Shown piece after piece: positions 24,701 to 38,199 of a stretch of 64,000 bases of DNA. This DNA is from Paracentrotus lividus (lineage: Eukaryota; Echinodermata; Echinoidea; Camarodonta; Echinidae). The DNA lies in NCBI GenBank assembly GCA_940671915.1, contig CALNVZ010003430.1, positions 22,259,442 through 22,323,441 of the forward strand, given 5' to 3'. The translations under genes were made by a program, and so were the position numbers. Under the pieces are notes generated by a model that did not search any database, had not been told where the DNA came from, and saw only the letters and a program-made list of their open reading frames with translations. Positions within the stretch are counted from its first letter, which is position 1, and each line of letters opens with the position of its first letter.

Positions 24701-27700
24701 CGGTATACATATTCAATGAACAAAATAAGACATATGTAAAATAACATAAAGGTATAAATGGCCAATATGAAGTAGAAATTACATTAAGAGAAACATGATG
24801 GGACCTACTTCAAACCTCCACTGATGTTTTACTTTTACTTTTCTTTTTAAATACTTTTTATATATCGAATGAAATTCTAGTGTTAACAATCCCTAAAGAG
24901 CATTGGCTCTTAGACTGCCTTTCCCTTTTCCTGTTCACACTATCTGACCTTCTTCAGTATCGCTCTATTCATTATTGGCCTTTGTAGTGCATGTATAATC
25001 AGGGCTTCATTTTTAGAAACCACAGGAGCTCAACATTTTAACGATGGTTGAGCTCTCATGGAAATCAGCGAATAAAAAAAGAAAAAATAAAGTTCTCTGA
25101 ATTTGAAAGACCTTGAATTCGAATATCCAAGGCATTAGGTTAATGACAAATCAAAGAATACAGAGAGGCGAGACAGATTTCCGTGATAATTTTTGGTAAA
25201 ATTGCTCATTTATATACAGTATCTCTTTTATGTTTACCTATGAATTTATTATAATTTGTCTCTAGAGTGTTCATGTGCTACTGAAGGAGATATCACGATG
25301 GTTTGTGATGTTATTAACTGGCATTGTGACAGGTCTCATTGCTGTTCTCATTGACGTCGCCATAAGGTTACTCTCGAGACTCAAATATCAGACCGTCAGA
25401 AGCAGTATCCTTTAATGATAATAATCACTGAAGTCTCATAATTGGCAATGCTAGGAGAACTGTAAATTTACTTTTTTATGCACAAATTGGCAATTTCTTT
25501 GATGCATTTTGTAATCTTCATCAATAAAGTGTCATAAAAGTATCAATTTTTTTTTTTTTTTTTTTTTAATTTTTTTTTTAGATTATAGGATTAAAATGGA
25601 TATATATATAATTGGAAGAAAAATTGTATCTGTATTATGGCTTCTTTCAAAATTTGTTGAATTCTTATTTAAATATTTCACATTAATTTTTTCTTAACAT
25701 TCATAAGTGTATGTGTTGAAAATAAACCAAAATAAAATTACAAAATCCTTTAAAAAAATTGTTAAATGGAACAACATTTTGACCTTAACTGTATTTGACA
25801 GTGTTCATAACAGACAGTGCAAGCACAGATATCATCAAACCCTTTGGAGTATGGCTAGGAATGTGCGTTGGATTGGTGCTGATAGCGGCTGTACTGGTTG
25901 CTTATGGAGAGGTAGGTTTCATACATTATGAGGCTATGAGAAAAGGGATGAAATGCTGATTGATGTTTATATTTCAATAAAAGGTTGGATGCTACGTCAT
26001 GTACAGTCTGTATCAACTAAAATGGTACAGTTGGAAAATATATTTTGTTTTTAAATAAGAAGGTTAATCACAATCTAGTAGTGTTTGATATTTACATACA
26101 TGTAAAGAATAAAAATTGGGCTTTCATCATTTTTCATCTCATTTGAAGCTGTAGATCTTGAGATATGATCAGTTTTCTTTAATCAAGAAAAATCTATTGT
26201 GTGCATGCTTTTCTATTGCTTTCTATACATTTAGGTTTCGCACATAATGGCCATGAATTCAGCGCTGCAGAACAATAGATATGACTTGTGTAAATTTGAT
26301 TACATGTACAATGTAGCTCCTCATTGCACCAAATTTAGCATAACTTTTGTTTTACCAAAGCAAATTATACAAAACAAAGTGCATCAAGAAGAAAAATCTT
26401 TTGGCTTTAATTTGGTACCACATACACACATTTTTTGAGAATATTTCATACCTAAATTATTTTTTCCCCGACTATACCATCTTTTTAACTACAGTCTGTA
26501 TCATTGTTGGACTTATATTAAAATTAAAGCATTTGATTTGCTCTATGAAGGCACCTATAGATGTCTTAAATATTTCAGGATTTTTCTCTTTCTGAAGAGA
26601 GATTGAGATAGAGCCGTCCATAATCATTCAAGAAACGAGTAAAGATTGGATGCATTATTTCAAAAATCAATTGTTGCCTGAATAAAAGTAACAATCATCT
26701 ATCCTCATGCTTGATTTATAATCCGTCTTGTAGCAATGGGGAGTGGTATACCACAAATCAAGTGTCATCTGAATTACTGTAACAGTCATCTCTCATCATA
26801 TTTGTTTTATAATCCAGCCTGTTGCAAAAGAGAGTGGTATACCACAAATAAAGTGTCATCTGAATTACTGCAACAGTCATCTCTCAACATATTTGTTTTA
26901 TAATCCAGCCTGTTGCAATGGCGAGTGGTATACCACAAATCAAGTGTCATCTGAATTATTGTAACAATCATCTCTCATAATATTTGTTTTATAATTCAGC
27001 CTGGTGCAATAAGTGAGTGGTATACCACAAATCAAGTGTTATGTGAATAACGATAACAATCATATCTCCTCGTATTAGTTTTATAGTCCAGCCTATTGAA
27101 ATAGTGAGTGGTATACCACAAATCAAGTGTCATCTCTCATCATATTTGTTTTATAATCCAGCCTGTTGCAATTAATAGAGAGTGATATACCACAAATCAA
27201 GTATCATCTGAATTACTATAACAATCATCTCTCTTCATATTTGTTTTATAATCCATCTTGTAGCAATGGGGAGTGGTATACCACAAATCAAGTGTCATCT
27301 TGATATTACTGTAAACAGTTATCTCTCATCAATATTTGTTTTATAATCCAGCCTGTTGCAATGGGGAGTGGTATATACAATCAAGTGTCATCGAATTAGT
27401 AACAATCATCTCATCATATTGTGTTTTATAATCCACCTGTTGCAATGGGCGAGTGGTATACACAAATAATGTCATCTGAATTACTGTAACAATCATCTCT
27501 CATCATATTTGTTTTATAATCCGCCTGTTGCAATGGGGAGTGTATACCAAAATCCCAGTGTCATCTGAATTACTGTAACAATCATCTCTCATCATATTGT
27601 TTTATAATCCAGCTGCTTTGCAATGGGAGTGGTATACCACAAATCAAGTGTCATCTGAATTACTGTACAATCATCTCTCATCATTTTGTTTTATAATCCA

Positions 27701-30700
27701 GCCTGTTGCAATGGGGAGTGGGTATACCGCAAAATAAAGTGTCATCTGAATTACTGTAACAATCATCTCTCATCATATTTGTTTATAATCCAGCTGTTGC
27801 AATGGGGAGTGGTATAACCACAAATCAAGTGTCATCTGAATTACTGGTAACAACATCCTCCATCATATTTGTTTTATAATCCAGCCTGTTGCAATGGGGA
27901 GTGGTATACACAAAATAGTGTTACACTGAATTACTGTAACAATCATCTCTCATCATTATTTGTTTTATAATCAGCCTGTTTGCAATGGGAGAGTGGTATA
28001 CACAAATAAAGTGTCATCTGAATTACTGTACAAATCTCTCATCATATTTGTTTTATAATCCAGCTGTTGCAATGGGGAGTGGTATACCACAAATAAAGTG
28101 TCATCTGAATTACTGTAACAATCTCTATCATATTTGTTTTTATAATCAGCCTGTTGCAATGGGGAGTGGTATACCACAAATCAAGTTCATCTGAATTACT
28201 GTAACAATCATCTCTCATCATATTTGTTTAATCCAGCCTGTTGCAATGGGGAGTGGTATACCACAAATCAAGTGTTACTGAATTACTGTAACAATCATCT
28301 CTCCTCATAATTTGTTTATAATCAGCCTGTTGCAATGGGGAGTGGTATACCACAATAAAGTATCATCTGAATTACTGTAAAATCATCTCTCTTCAATATT
28401 TGTTTTATAATCACTTGTGTCAATGGGGAGTGGTAATACCACAAATCAAGTGTCATCTGAATTACTGTACAGTCCATCTCTCATCATATTGTTTTATAAA
28501 TCCAGCCTGTTGCAATGGAGTGGTATAACCACAAATCAAGTGTCATCTGAATTACTGTACAACATCATCTCTCATTATATTTGTTTTAATCCAGCCTGTT
28601 GCAATGGGGAGTGGTATACCACAAATCAAGTGTCATCTGAATTACTGTAACAATCATTCTCTCATCATATTTGTTTTATAATCCAGCCTGTTGCAATGGG
28701 GAGTGGTATACACAAATCAAGTGTCATCTTGAATTACTGTAACAATCATCTCTCATCATATTTGTTTTATAATCCAGCCTGTTGCAATGGGGAGTGGTTA
28801 CCACAAATAAAGTATCATCTGAATTACTGTATTAACAATCATTCTCATCATATTTGTTTATAATCCAGCCTGTTGCAATGGCGAGTGGAATCACAAATCA
28901 AGTGTCATCTGAATTACTGTAAAATCATCTCTCATATATTTGTTTTTTAATAACCAGCTGTTGCAATGGCGAGTGGTATCAACACATCAAGTGCCATCTG
29001 AATTACTGTAACAATCATCTCTCATTCATATTTGTTTTTATAATCCAGCCTGTTGCAATGGCGAGTGGTATACCACAAATCAAGTGTATCTGAATTACTG
29101 TAACACATCTCTCATCATATTGTTTTTATAATCCAGCCTGTTGCAATGGGCGAGTGGTATACACAATCAAGTGTCATCTGAATTACTGTAACAATCATCT
29201 CTCATACATATTTGTTTTATAATCCAGCCTGTTGCAATGGGAGTGGTTATACCACAAATCAAGTGTCATCTGAATACTGTACAATCATCTCTCATCATAT
29301 TTGTTTTATAATCCAGCCTGTGTGCAATGGGGAGTGGTATACCACAAATCAAGTGTCATCTGAATTACTGTAAAATATCTCTCATCATATTTGTTTTTAT
29401 ATATCCAGCCTGTTGCAATGGGGAGTGGTATACCACAATCAAGTGTCATCTGAATTACTGTACAATCATCTCTCATCATATTTGTTTTTATATCCAGCTG
29501 TTGCATGGGAGTGGGTATACCACAAATCAAGTGTCATCTGAATTACTGTAACAATCATCTCTCATCATATTTGATTTATAATCCAGCTGTTGCAATTGGG
29601 GAGTGGTTATCCACAAATCAAGTGTCTCCTGAATTACTGTAAAATCATTCTCTCATCATATTTGTTTTAAAATCCAGCCTGTTGCAATGGGGAGTGGTAT
29701 ACCACAAATAAGTGCTACCTGAATTACTGTAACAATCATCTCTCATCATATTTGTTTATAATCCAGCCTGTTGCAAGGGGAGTGGTATACCACAAATCAA
29801 GTGTCATCTGAATTACTTAACAATCATCTCATCATAATTTGTTTTTTATAATCCAGCCTGTTGCAATGGGAGTGGTATCCACAAATCAAGTATCATCTGA
29901 ATTACTGTAACAATCATCTCTCATCATATTTGTTTAATATCCAGCCTGTTGCAATGGCGAGTGGTATACCACAAATCAAGTGTCATCTGAATTACTGTAA
30001 CAATCATCTCTCATCATATTTGTTTTTATAATCCAGCTGTTGAATGGGAGTGGTATACACAAATCAAGTGTTACCTGAACGGAGTCAAGATCCCTCATGT
30101 TGTACGCTTTAAGACGTTACTCTGTAAGGTCACGGGGGTCATCTTTGCGGTTGCAGGAGGGCTCACCGTCGGAAAGGTAAGACTCACACATCATTTGTTG
30201 AGAGCCATGTGCAGGAATGTCAGCTATAAGGTTATGCATGACATGTACAGTTTGACCTCGCTCATACGGCCATCATTTAACCGGCCATTTACTTTGGCCA
30301 GATTTCCTCTTTAATTCCTTATTATATTCACATTAAGGCCTAACTTTTCTCCTTTTTGTCTCGCCTGAACGAAGTTCGGCAGAGACCTACATGTAGTAAC
30401 CACTTTTCCTGTTACTCTGTTGTGAAAATGTCAAAGTTTTTAGTTTTTTGTTTGACTTGCTCCCATTTCTTTATTTCTTCATCATTTGTGTTCACACTTG
30501 GTGCAAATGATACTTGGGTAACACCAGATATGTGTTGATAAGGATGATGGGGTCAAAGGTCATCTAGGGGTCAAAAGGTCAAATGATATGAGGCCATCTG
30601 TTACAAAAATGTTAAAGTTTTGGTTTAACTTGCTCTCATTTCTTTATTTCACCATCAATTGTGATCACACTTGGTACAAATGATTCTTGGGTAATACCAC

Positions 30701-33700
30701 ATGTGTGTTGATAAGGATGATGAGATCAAAGGTCATATAGGGGTCAAAAGGTCAACTTAAAGGTCAACTTTTCTTAAACATGTCCTAATTTCTGTATTTT
30801 TGCATAAACTTTGTTTAAACTTCGAACAAATGTTCATTAGGTATTGTCACATACATGCATGATACCTACAAAGGTTACATCAAAGGCCATCTTGGGGTCA
30901 AAAGGTCATATTGCATGTTTTATTGATATCGAAATCAGGCGAGATTCGTGGTTCGCGAACCAACTTGTATTCTTATTACTTTCATCTCCTTACACTCAAA
31001 AAGACATGATCATTTACAATCATCCATGCTATAAACCCTTTCCCTCAAGGCTTTCAAATCATCCCCCTATAAATTTTGATAAAAATTCCATAATATGGTA
31101 TGCCAGTACATAGCTATGCATTACTCTCACAACCAACCATATCACTTAAACATATGGGTGCTTTTCCCAGTGTGGCCGAATAAGCAAGATTGAACTGTTT
31201 ACATAGATTCAATCGATGATAATGTATGTGTCATGTCAAGAGGTTTAGGAAATTTGGTGTTAATATATAGACCAGAACCTTAAAAATAGACCTCTTTGAC
31301 TAGTATTTTCTTTCAAATATCTTTTGAAAAAAAGCATCTGTTTGCCTGAGGATGGGAGGAAAAACATTCCTGAAAGAAAAAGTCCAGACCTCTTTGGTGG
31401 AGTGACAAATTCAAGATATTGATTAAGACATTTCTGTTTAAATTCCATTAGTAGTTTGTACAGGACTAATTTCACAAGAAAATTTCCACTCATGTAATTA
31501 TTTTTCTCAAAACCTTCTGTTATTTTTCCAAAATTCATTTTTAAGTTACCCCTAATTGAAAAAAGGGACTTTTGTAATCAATACCTTGATTAAATTGCAA
31601 TTCAAGATTTTGGTCTATTGTTCATCTCTATATAGGAAGGTCCTATGATACATGCTGGAGCGGTTGTAGCTGCAGGTGTCTCACAAGGAAGATCAACAAC
31701 CTTCAAAAAAGATTTCAAGGTAGGTAACACACTCTCAAAGCATCAAAAAAGACACACAGAGAAGTTTGCAAGCACATTCATGTACATCAATCGCATGGTG
31801 CATAATAAAGAGTCTGAATGTGGTGCCGTTCAATTGAAAATTTGAAATAACCATTCTGATTGGTTCACAGTGAGATTTTTATGCAAGAATTACATGCAAC
31901 GTGGATCCCGATTGGCTGTTATCGATTTGCAATTGATGGTAACACTTTATGTTACAGGGCATAGATTTGCTATGTATTGCAGTTGCTCTGTTTTGACACA
32001 GTGAAAGAAGGATTATCATACTAGTCTCCATCTGAGACATGGTATTATTTATAAAAATCTCAAATTGGAGTCTGTGCGTGTAGACTATAATTATTTGATC
32101 CATTATATCAAAATGAGACACAATTCGCCAGGAAAGAGTCAGGATATCAGCAAGGTCATCAATATGTAAACACTTTCCCTTTATCATTTTCACTCATCTT
32201 GTTTACAGAGCACACATCAAACCTTTAAGATTCTGAAAATCACGACACATTTTCCCCAAAATTTGACATTTTTTATTAATTATTTTGCCGAATTCCTTGA
32301 CTCTGTGCTCGGCAACCTCGGTGACTTGTCTCATTTTGATACGATGAATCTCATATCCAGTGCTTGACAGGACATGTATTTTAATTGATTCCCATGCAAA
32401 CGGGCTCTCCAGCACTTTCACTTTGGAACACGTGAAAGAAATATTTATGATATACATGTATCCAGTGTCATGTGAAAGAATCCTCAACCTTTCATGACTT
32501 TCAAGTGTGCCTGTAAACAATAACAAGCAGAATCCACTTATCAATGGTATTTGTAAAACATTTTACTTATCAATGTAAAACATTGTGCTTTAATATCAAA
32601 AATATTTTACATATCAAAAATTGGAAAGTTCACTTATCAGTCTGTCTTTGTTATTCAAACATTCATAAACATGAATACAAAATATTTATAGAATCAAGCA
32701 AACACAAGATGATGTGAGGGTCATGTGGTGGTTTACATTTTTTAAATTTGATATGTGAAAAATTTTAACCCTTTTGTCGAACGGCACTCTCTGAATTTTC
32801 TCACTTTATCTCAAATTGTAAGAAAAGAGAACTTGAAACAATATTTCTAAAGCATGTATTTACTTATTCTGTTTCTAGCCTCCCAACCATATTAACCAAA
32901 AGATGACACTGAATTACATTCCTGTAATTCAAGAAAAGCAGGAATACCTGTAACAGGAAAGACAAATACAATAATATTAACTGCACACTAAGCGCATATA
33001 GCTATAGATTAAGCAGGGCTCATGTTTAACATTATTCTTTAGGTGGCCATAGGCCCCGTGCAAGTATTCAATCCACATGGATGAATGGAGTTTTTGGTTT
33101 ATTTCAGGTGACCATTGACAAAGTTTCAGGTGGCCATTGGTACCGGGCCCCTGCTAAATTGAGCCCTGTTCAGTGATATTGAGGGCGCTGCACAGTAGCG
33201 ACCAGGTTACATCTATATAAGAATACTCAAAAGCTTGGCGGGGGGTCGTCCATAGACTTTGCACGGGAGGGCCAACGGGACTGCATCTCCTCCTTGATTG
33301 CCTCGCCGAGGCCCCCGCTTACCACGGGTCGGGTGGGCCGCGTCACCGTTGTCGTCGCCTTCTCAGCCCACCACGACGGTCGGTCGTGCAGTTATCCTCG
33401 ATTCTCGACGAAAATCCCCGTTGAATTGCGGTTGAGTCCTGATCGAACGAAACAGACGACAATTAGAGCGTGACTCATCTCGAACCGAACTGGCGTCTAC
33501 GGTACCAACCATCACCTCCTCATTACTCTTGCCCATACAACATCGCCCTGCATGTAAGCATCATGTCCTACTGACATCATCGGTGTATTTTCTTTTGCAC
33601 AGGCAGCGCGAACCGTACGATGCCGAGTTATTTTGGTCGATTTTGAAACTGAGGAGGTCGAGACGATTGTTTCTCGAGTCGATTTCTGTCATGTACGCGT

Positions 33701-36700
33701 TGTAAAAAATGCATTTAAAAAGTGGATTAGAGACAAAATAAACATCGTAAGTCATGCCATCTACATCTTGCAAAAACAGTCATCAGGTATCAATGTTATG
33801 TTTTATATCAAAAAATAGAAATTTACATGAATTCGGCGATCCTCCAACATAGTCGTATTGAATTGAACGTGACTGAATGTGATGAGTGAGCTGAGTGAGG
33901 TGAGCAATAAGCCGACTGGATGGTGTTGCGTGACAGCACAGGGTATATAATTCAGCATTCCGTTACCTTTGGCTTATTTGTGTTAAATTTATTTTCTTTG
34001 AAATGATTTTCGTTTTTCTATGTAGTAATACCTCACAGGAAATAGTTTGAATAAATTTTAGATCACTACCATCAGAAAAACTAAAATAAAAAATATAATT
34101 TCTTCCCTTTCCACGATCGAGGATCCCAAATTTGACTTGCATATCAATCTTGAGATTTTGTTTATTATGGTTTGATTTATTCAGTTGAATTTTTTTCTTC
34201 ATACAAATAGTAAAAGCAAAATAGTGGTGATATTATACAATTGTATGGGAAGGGCAGATCGACCAAGGTACGCAAACAAAATTATGTCCATTCTTTTCCC
34301 CCCAAATTTCTTTTGTTTGTGTTGAATGACGTTGGTGAACTAGCTGCTTGATTAGTTTGATTTCTTCAGTTGAATTGATTTCTTTCCTCATTCATGTGGT
34401 AGCTATAGTAAAAATAGCTCGGGCAGCAGAAGGTGATCAAAACTTAATGCCTGCCCAGTGGCAAACCTCCAGGTTACGCGGTGCACGCGAAAAACTTACG
34501 TACACTTTGCCCATCGCACGTCCCCCTCCCAAGGGGCCTTTAGGTTACGCTAAGGGTACGCAAAAAAAAAACCACTTTGCTCCACCCCCCCCCCCGGAAT
34601 AGTTTTTGGTTATGCAAGGGTAGTGTGGAAAAAATATTATGTAGCCTACACTTTTGCCATCGTCCCCCTCCGGCCAGGGCAAACCTCTCAGTTACGCCAA
34701 GGGAGGCCTATGGGAAAAAAAATTACGTACTTTTGCCCATCGTCCCCCTCCCAGGGGCAACCTCTCAGTTACGCCAAGGGTAGGCCTACGCGGAATTTGT
34801 ACACTTTTGCCCATCGTCCCCTCCCGGGCAAAACCTCTAGGTTACGCTAAGGGTACGCGAAGAAATTAACTTGCACTATTGCTCCTTCCCCCCCCCGGAA
34901 GCTTTAGTTACGCCAAGGGTATGCGTAAAAAATTATGTACACTCTTGCTCCAACCCCCCCCCCCGGGAAACTTTTAAGGTTACGCCAAGGGAGCGCGAAA
35001 AAAAATTTACGTGACTTTGCTCCACACCTCCCCTGAATACTTTCAGTTCGCAAGGGTCGCAAGAAAAAAATTACGTAACTTTGCCAGCGTCCCTCCCCAG
35101 GGGCAAGGTTCTAGGTTCACCAACGGTGCGCTCACCCCCCCCGGGAACTTAGGTACCCAAGGGTATTCGAAAAAAATTTATGTAGACTTTCGCTCCCCCC
35201 TCCCCCCCACAGAATACTTTTGGGTTCGCCAAGGGTACGCGGAAAAAAAATTACGTACCCTTTTGCCCATCGTCCCCTCCCAGAGGCAAACCTCTAGGTT
35301 ACGTCAAGGGTAGGCTACGCGGAAAAAAATTACGTACACTTTTGCTCATGCAGCGTCCCTCCCAAGGGGCAAGCTTTAGGTTATGCAATGGTACATTTGT
35401 ACGTTAAAAAAAATTTATATACTTTATTGCTCCACCCCCCCCGGGAAACTTTTAGGTTACGCCAAGGGTACGCAACAAAATCTTTACGTAACGTAATGGG
35501 TAGGCCTATAAACTCAGCACCCCCCCAAAAAAAAAAACGATTAATAATAATTATAATTAGATATATTAAAAAAAAAATAATAATAACAATAATAATAATA
35601 ATAATATTAAATAAAAAAATAAGAATAAACAATAAAAAAAAGAATAAATAAATAAATAAATTTTAAAAAAATGTAAAAGAAAGAAAGAAAGAACTAATAA
35701 GAAGCAGAAGAAACTTTATCAGGCCCATATGGGGGCGGAGCAGGTTTTATATTTTTTTGCAGGCCTGGAGCCGAATTGTCGCCGAAGCATTTATCAATTT
35801 CGCGAAATGCTGTAATAAGAGGGTCGAGGGAATGAAAGAAACACCGTTTTTCAAACTGTAGGGGGTGGACCTGCTAGCTGCCCCGGCGTGTAGCGCCGGG
35901 TGCAGCTAGTGGTATATATTAATCCATTATAATTTTACTTCTTATTGTGATGTAGCTCTTCCAGTACTTTCGTTCTGATCACGAGAAGCGGGACTTTGTA
36001 TCGGGCGGTGCTGCGGCAGGTGTCGCGGCTGCCTTCGGGGCACCTGTAGGGGGCGTCCTGTTCAGCTTGGAAGAGGGTGCCAGCTTCTGGAACCAATCTT
36101 TGACATGGAGAATTGTAAGTCTTTGATTTCATCTGATTTAAATTAACACACTGTAGTTATGTGTTGTCTGCTATGAAGTTGAATAATAGAACATAATGGG
36201 CCCGAATTCTCAAAGGTGCTTTCAAAACCATGGACTGAAACCATGGATTACAAATGTATGTAAATTTTGTGTAATAATTACGCTTATTTTGGCGCGTACT
36301 TTGAGAAAGGTCCAATATGAATGCATGATGTTGTCACAGAGCGCTAAATCTATGCTTGATGCTGTGGTTAAATCTGCTGTTTATTTGAATTAATTTAAAT
36401 AAACCGTTGACTCAACAGTGGACTCATTAATTAAAAAAATTTGGGCTCAAAAACCATAGCAACATGCGTAAATTTAGCGCGCTGTGACAAAATCGCACAT
36501 TCATATTGGACCTTTCTCAATGTCCGCGCTAAAATTAAGTGTAATTATTACACAAAATTTTCATAATCCATGGATTCAGTCCACGGTTTTGAAACCACCT
36601 TTGGGAATTTTGGGTCTATATTTTTGTGAGTATCTGTCTCTTTGTGTCTGTCTCTGTCTGAATTTGTCTTTTTTCCCCCCCTCTCCTTCATTTTCTCTTT

Positions 36701-38168
36701 ACCTCCTTCACTTTCTCCCTCTCAATCTTTTTATGTCTCAGTTCTATCCCTTTTCTCTCCTTCTCTGTCATTCTCTTTCAATTTCTCACACACTGTCTTT
36801 AACGTGCACCCCCTCTCTCTCTCTCTCTCTTTCTCTCTCTCTGAATTGAATCAACTAGAAATGGTTATACATTCATTATTGTTATTATTAAATTTAATCT
36901 AAATATTATGAGTGATTAATCTTTGGACTAGTTGATATGATGTATCAGCATTAGATCTTTGAGGAGTAAATTCCCCCTTAATGCTTTGAGTGCCAGCATG
37001 TGACTTTGTTATTGTTCCATGTATATTGTAAAGGAATATATATTTTTGTAATACTCCAAAAGAATTTATCCCATAAACAATAATAAAAACTGGAAAACTT
37101 TATCAAAATAATTGGGATATATCTCAGCTTCTTTAGAAGCCTGTCGTCACAGACTGAAGACCTTGCTTGGCTTCTGAAAAACCTGGCGTCTCCAAAGCAC
37201 GAATGATGTGGGTAGTAGTAATTGTATTATAATGTATTATTTTTCACAGTTCTTCTGTTCTATGATAAGTACCTTCACCCTCAATGTTGTAATGAGTGCT
37301 GTCAACGGAGATGCATGGAGTCTGTCAAGCCCAGGTCTTATCAACTTTGGGGAATTCCCGATCACGGTAAGGATATTTCTGCATACATTTAACCTCTCTT
37401 AATATACGGCCATCGTTTAACCGGCCTACTCTGTCAACAGGCCATGGACTTTTTGCCAGATTCCCACTCTTATTCCTTGAAATTCACATTATAGCCTGAC
37501 TTTTCTACTGTTTTTCATATTTTTTCATCTCCTTACGCTTCGAAAGACATTATGATCAATGCATGAAAGATATTATAAAACAATCATCCATCCCATAAAT
37601 CCTTGCCCTCAAGGCTATTAAATCCTCCCCCTAATAAATTTGGATAGAAATGCCACGTGGTGTCCCAGTACATAAGCTATGCATTACTCTCATAACCGGC
37701 CATATCATTTTAATGGATGCTGGTCCCAACTTGGCCGGATTAGCAAGGTTGGAGGGTATTGCAAAAGCACAATTGAGTTTCTGCATTGTACTGTCCACTC
37801 CTGTTATAACGAGGTATTTATGCCTTACCAATTGGCTTAATCTAATGAAGTATCTTTATACCAAATAATGAACAAGTTACACAAATTGGGATCTTGAGAA
37901 TTTAATCTAATGAAGTATCATTATACCAAATAATGAACAAGTTTACACAAATTGGGATCCTGAGAAATGCCTTGTTAATGATATCTCTTTGATAGTATCT
38001 TTGCTCATACATGGAGTGGATTGTATTAAATTGATGGTCAATGCTGTATCTTTTTCTTACTAAAGATGGTATTAACACAGGTATATTTTATATGAATTTA
38101 TTCCACAAATCGTGAAAGGGCCTTTGAAAAACCTGAGCCATCTGTAATGCGTACTAAATGTCTGTCTC

Positions 38169-38199
<31 letters not shown>

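Noticed and set aside
27971..29551. Several 70-75-codon frames containing GSGIPQIKC
   Set aside because: Readings of the 91-bp array, not separate genes; they begin and end at chance indels.
26655..30036. CRISPR-like regular array
   Set aside because: The whole 91-bp unit repeats with no unique spacers, in an animal gene intron, and half of each unit is exon sequence.
31260..32544. Minus-strand frames of 92-113 codons
   Set aside because: No homology that I recognise, no splice or codon signal, and AT-rich intron composition; treated as chance.
34348..35313. Pro-rich frames
   Set aside because: Products of the ~95-bp tandem array with poly-C and poly-A runs.
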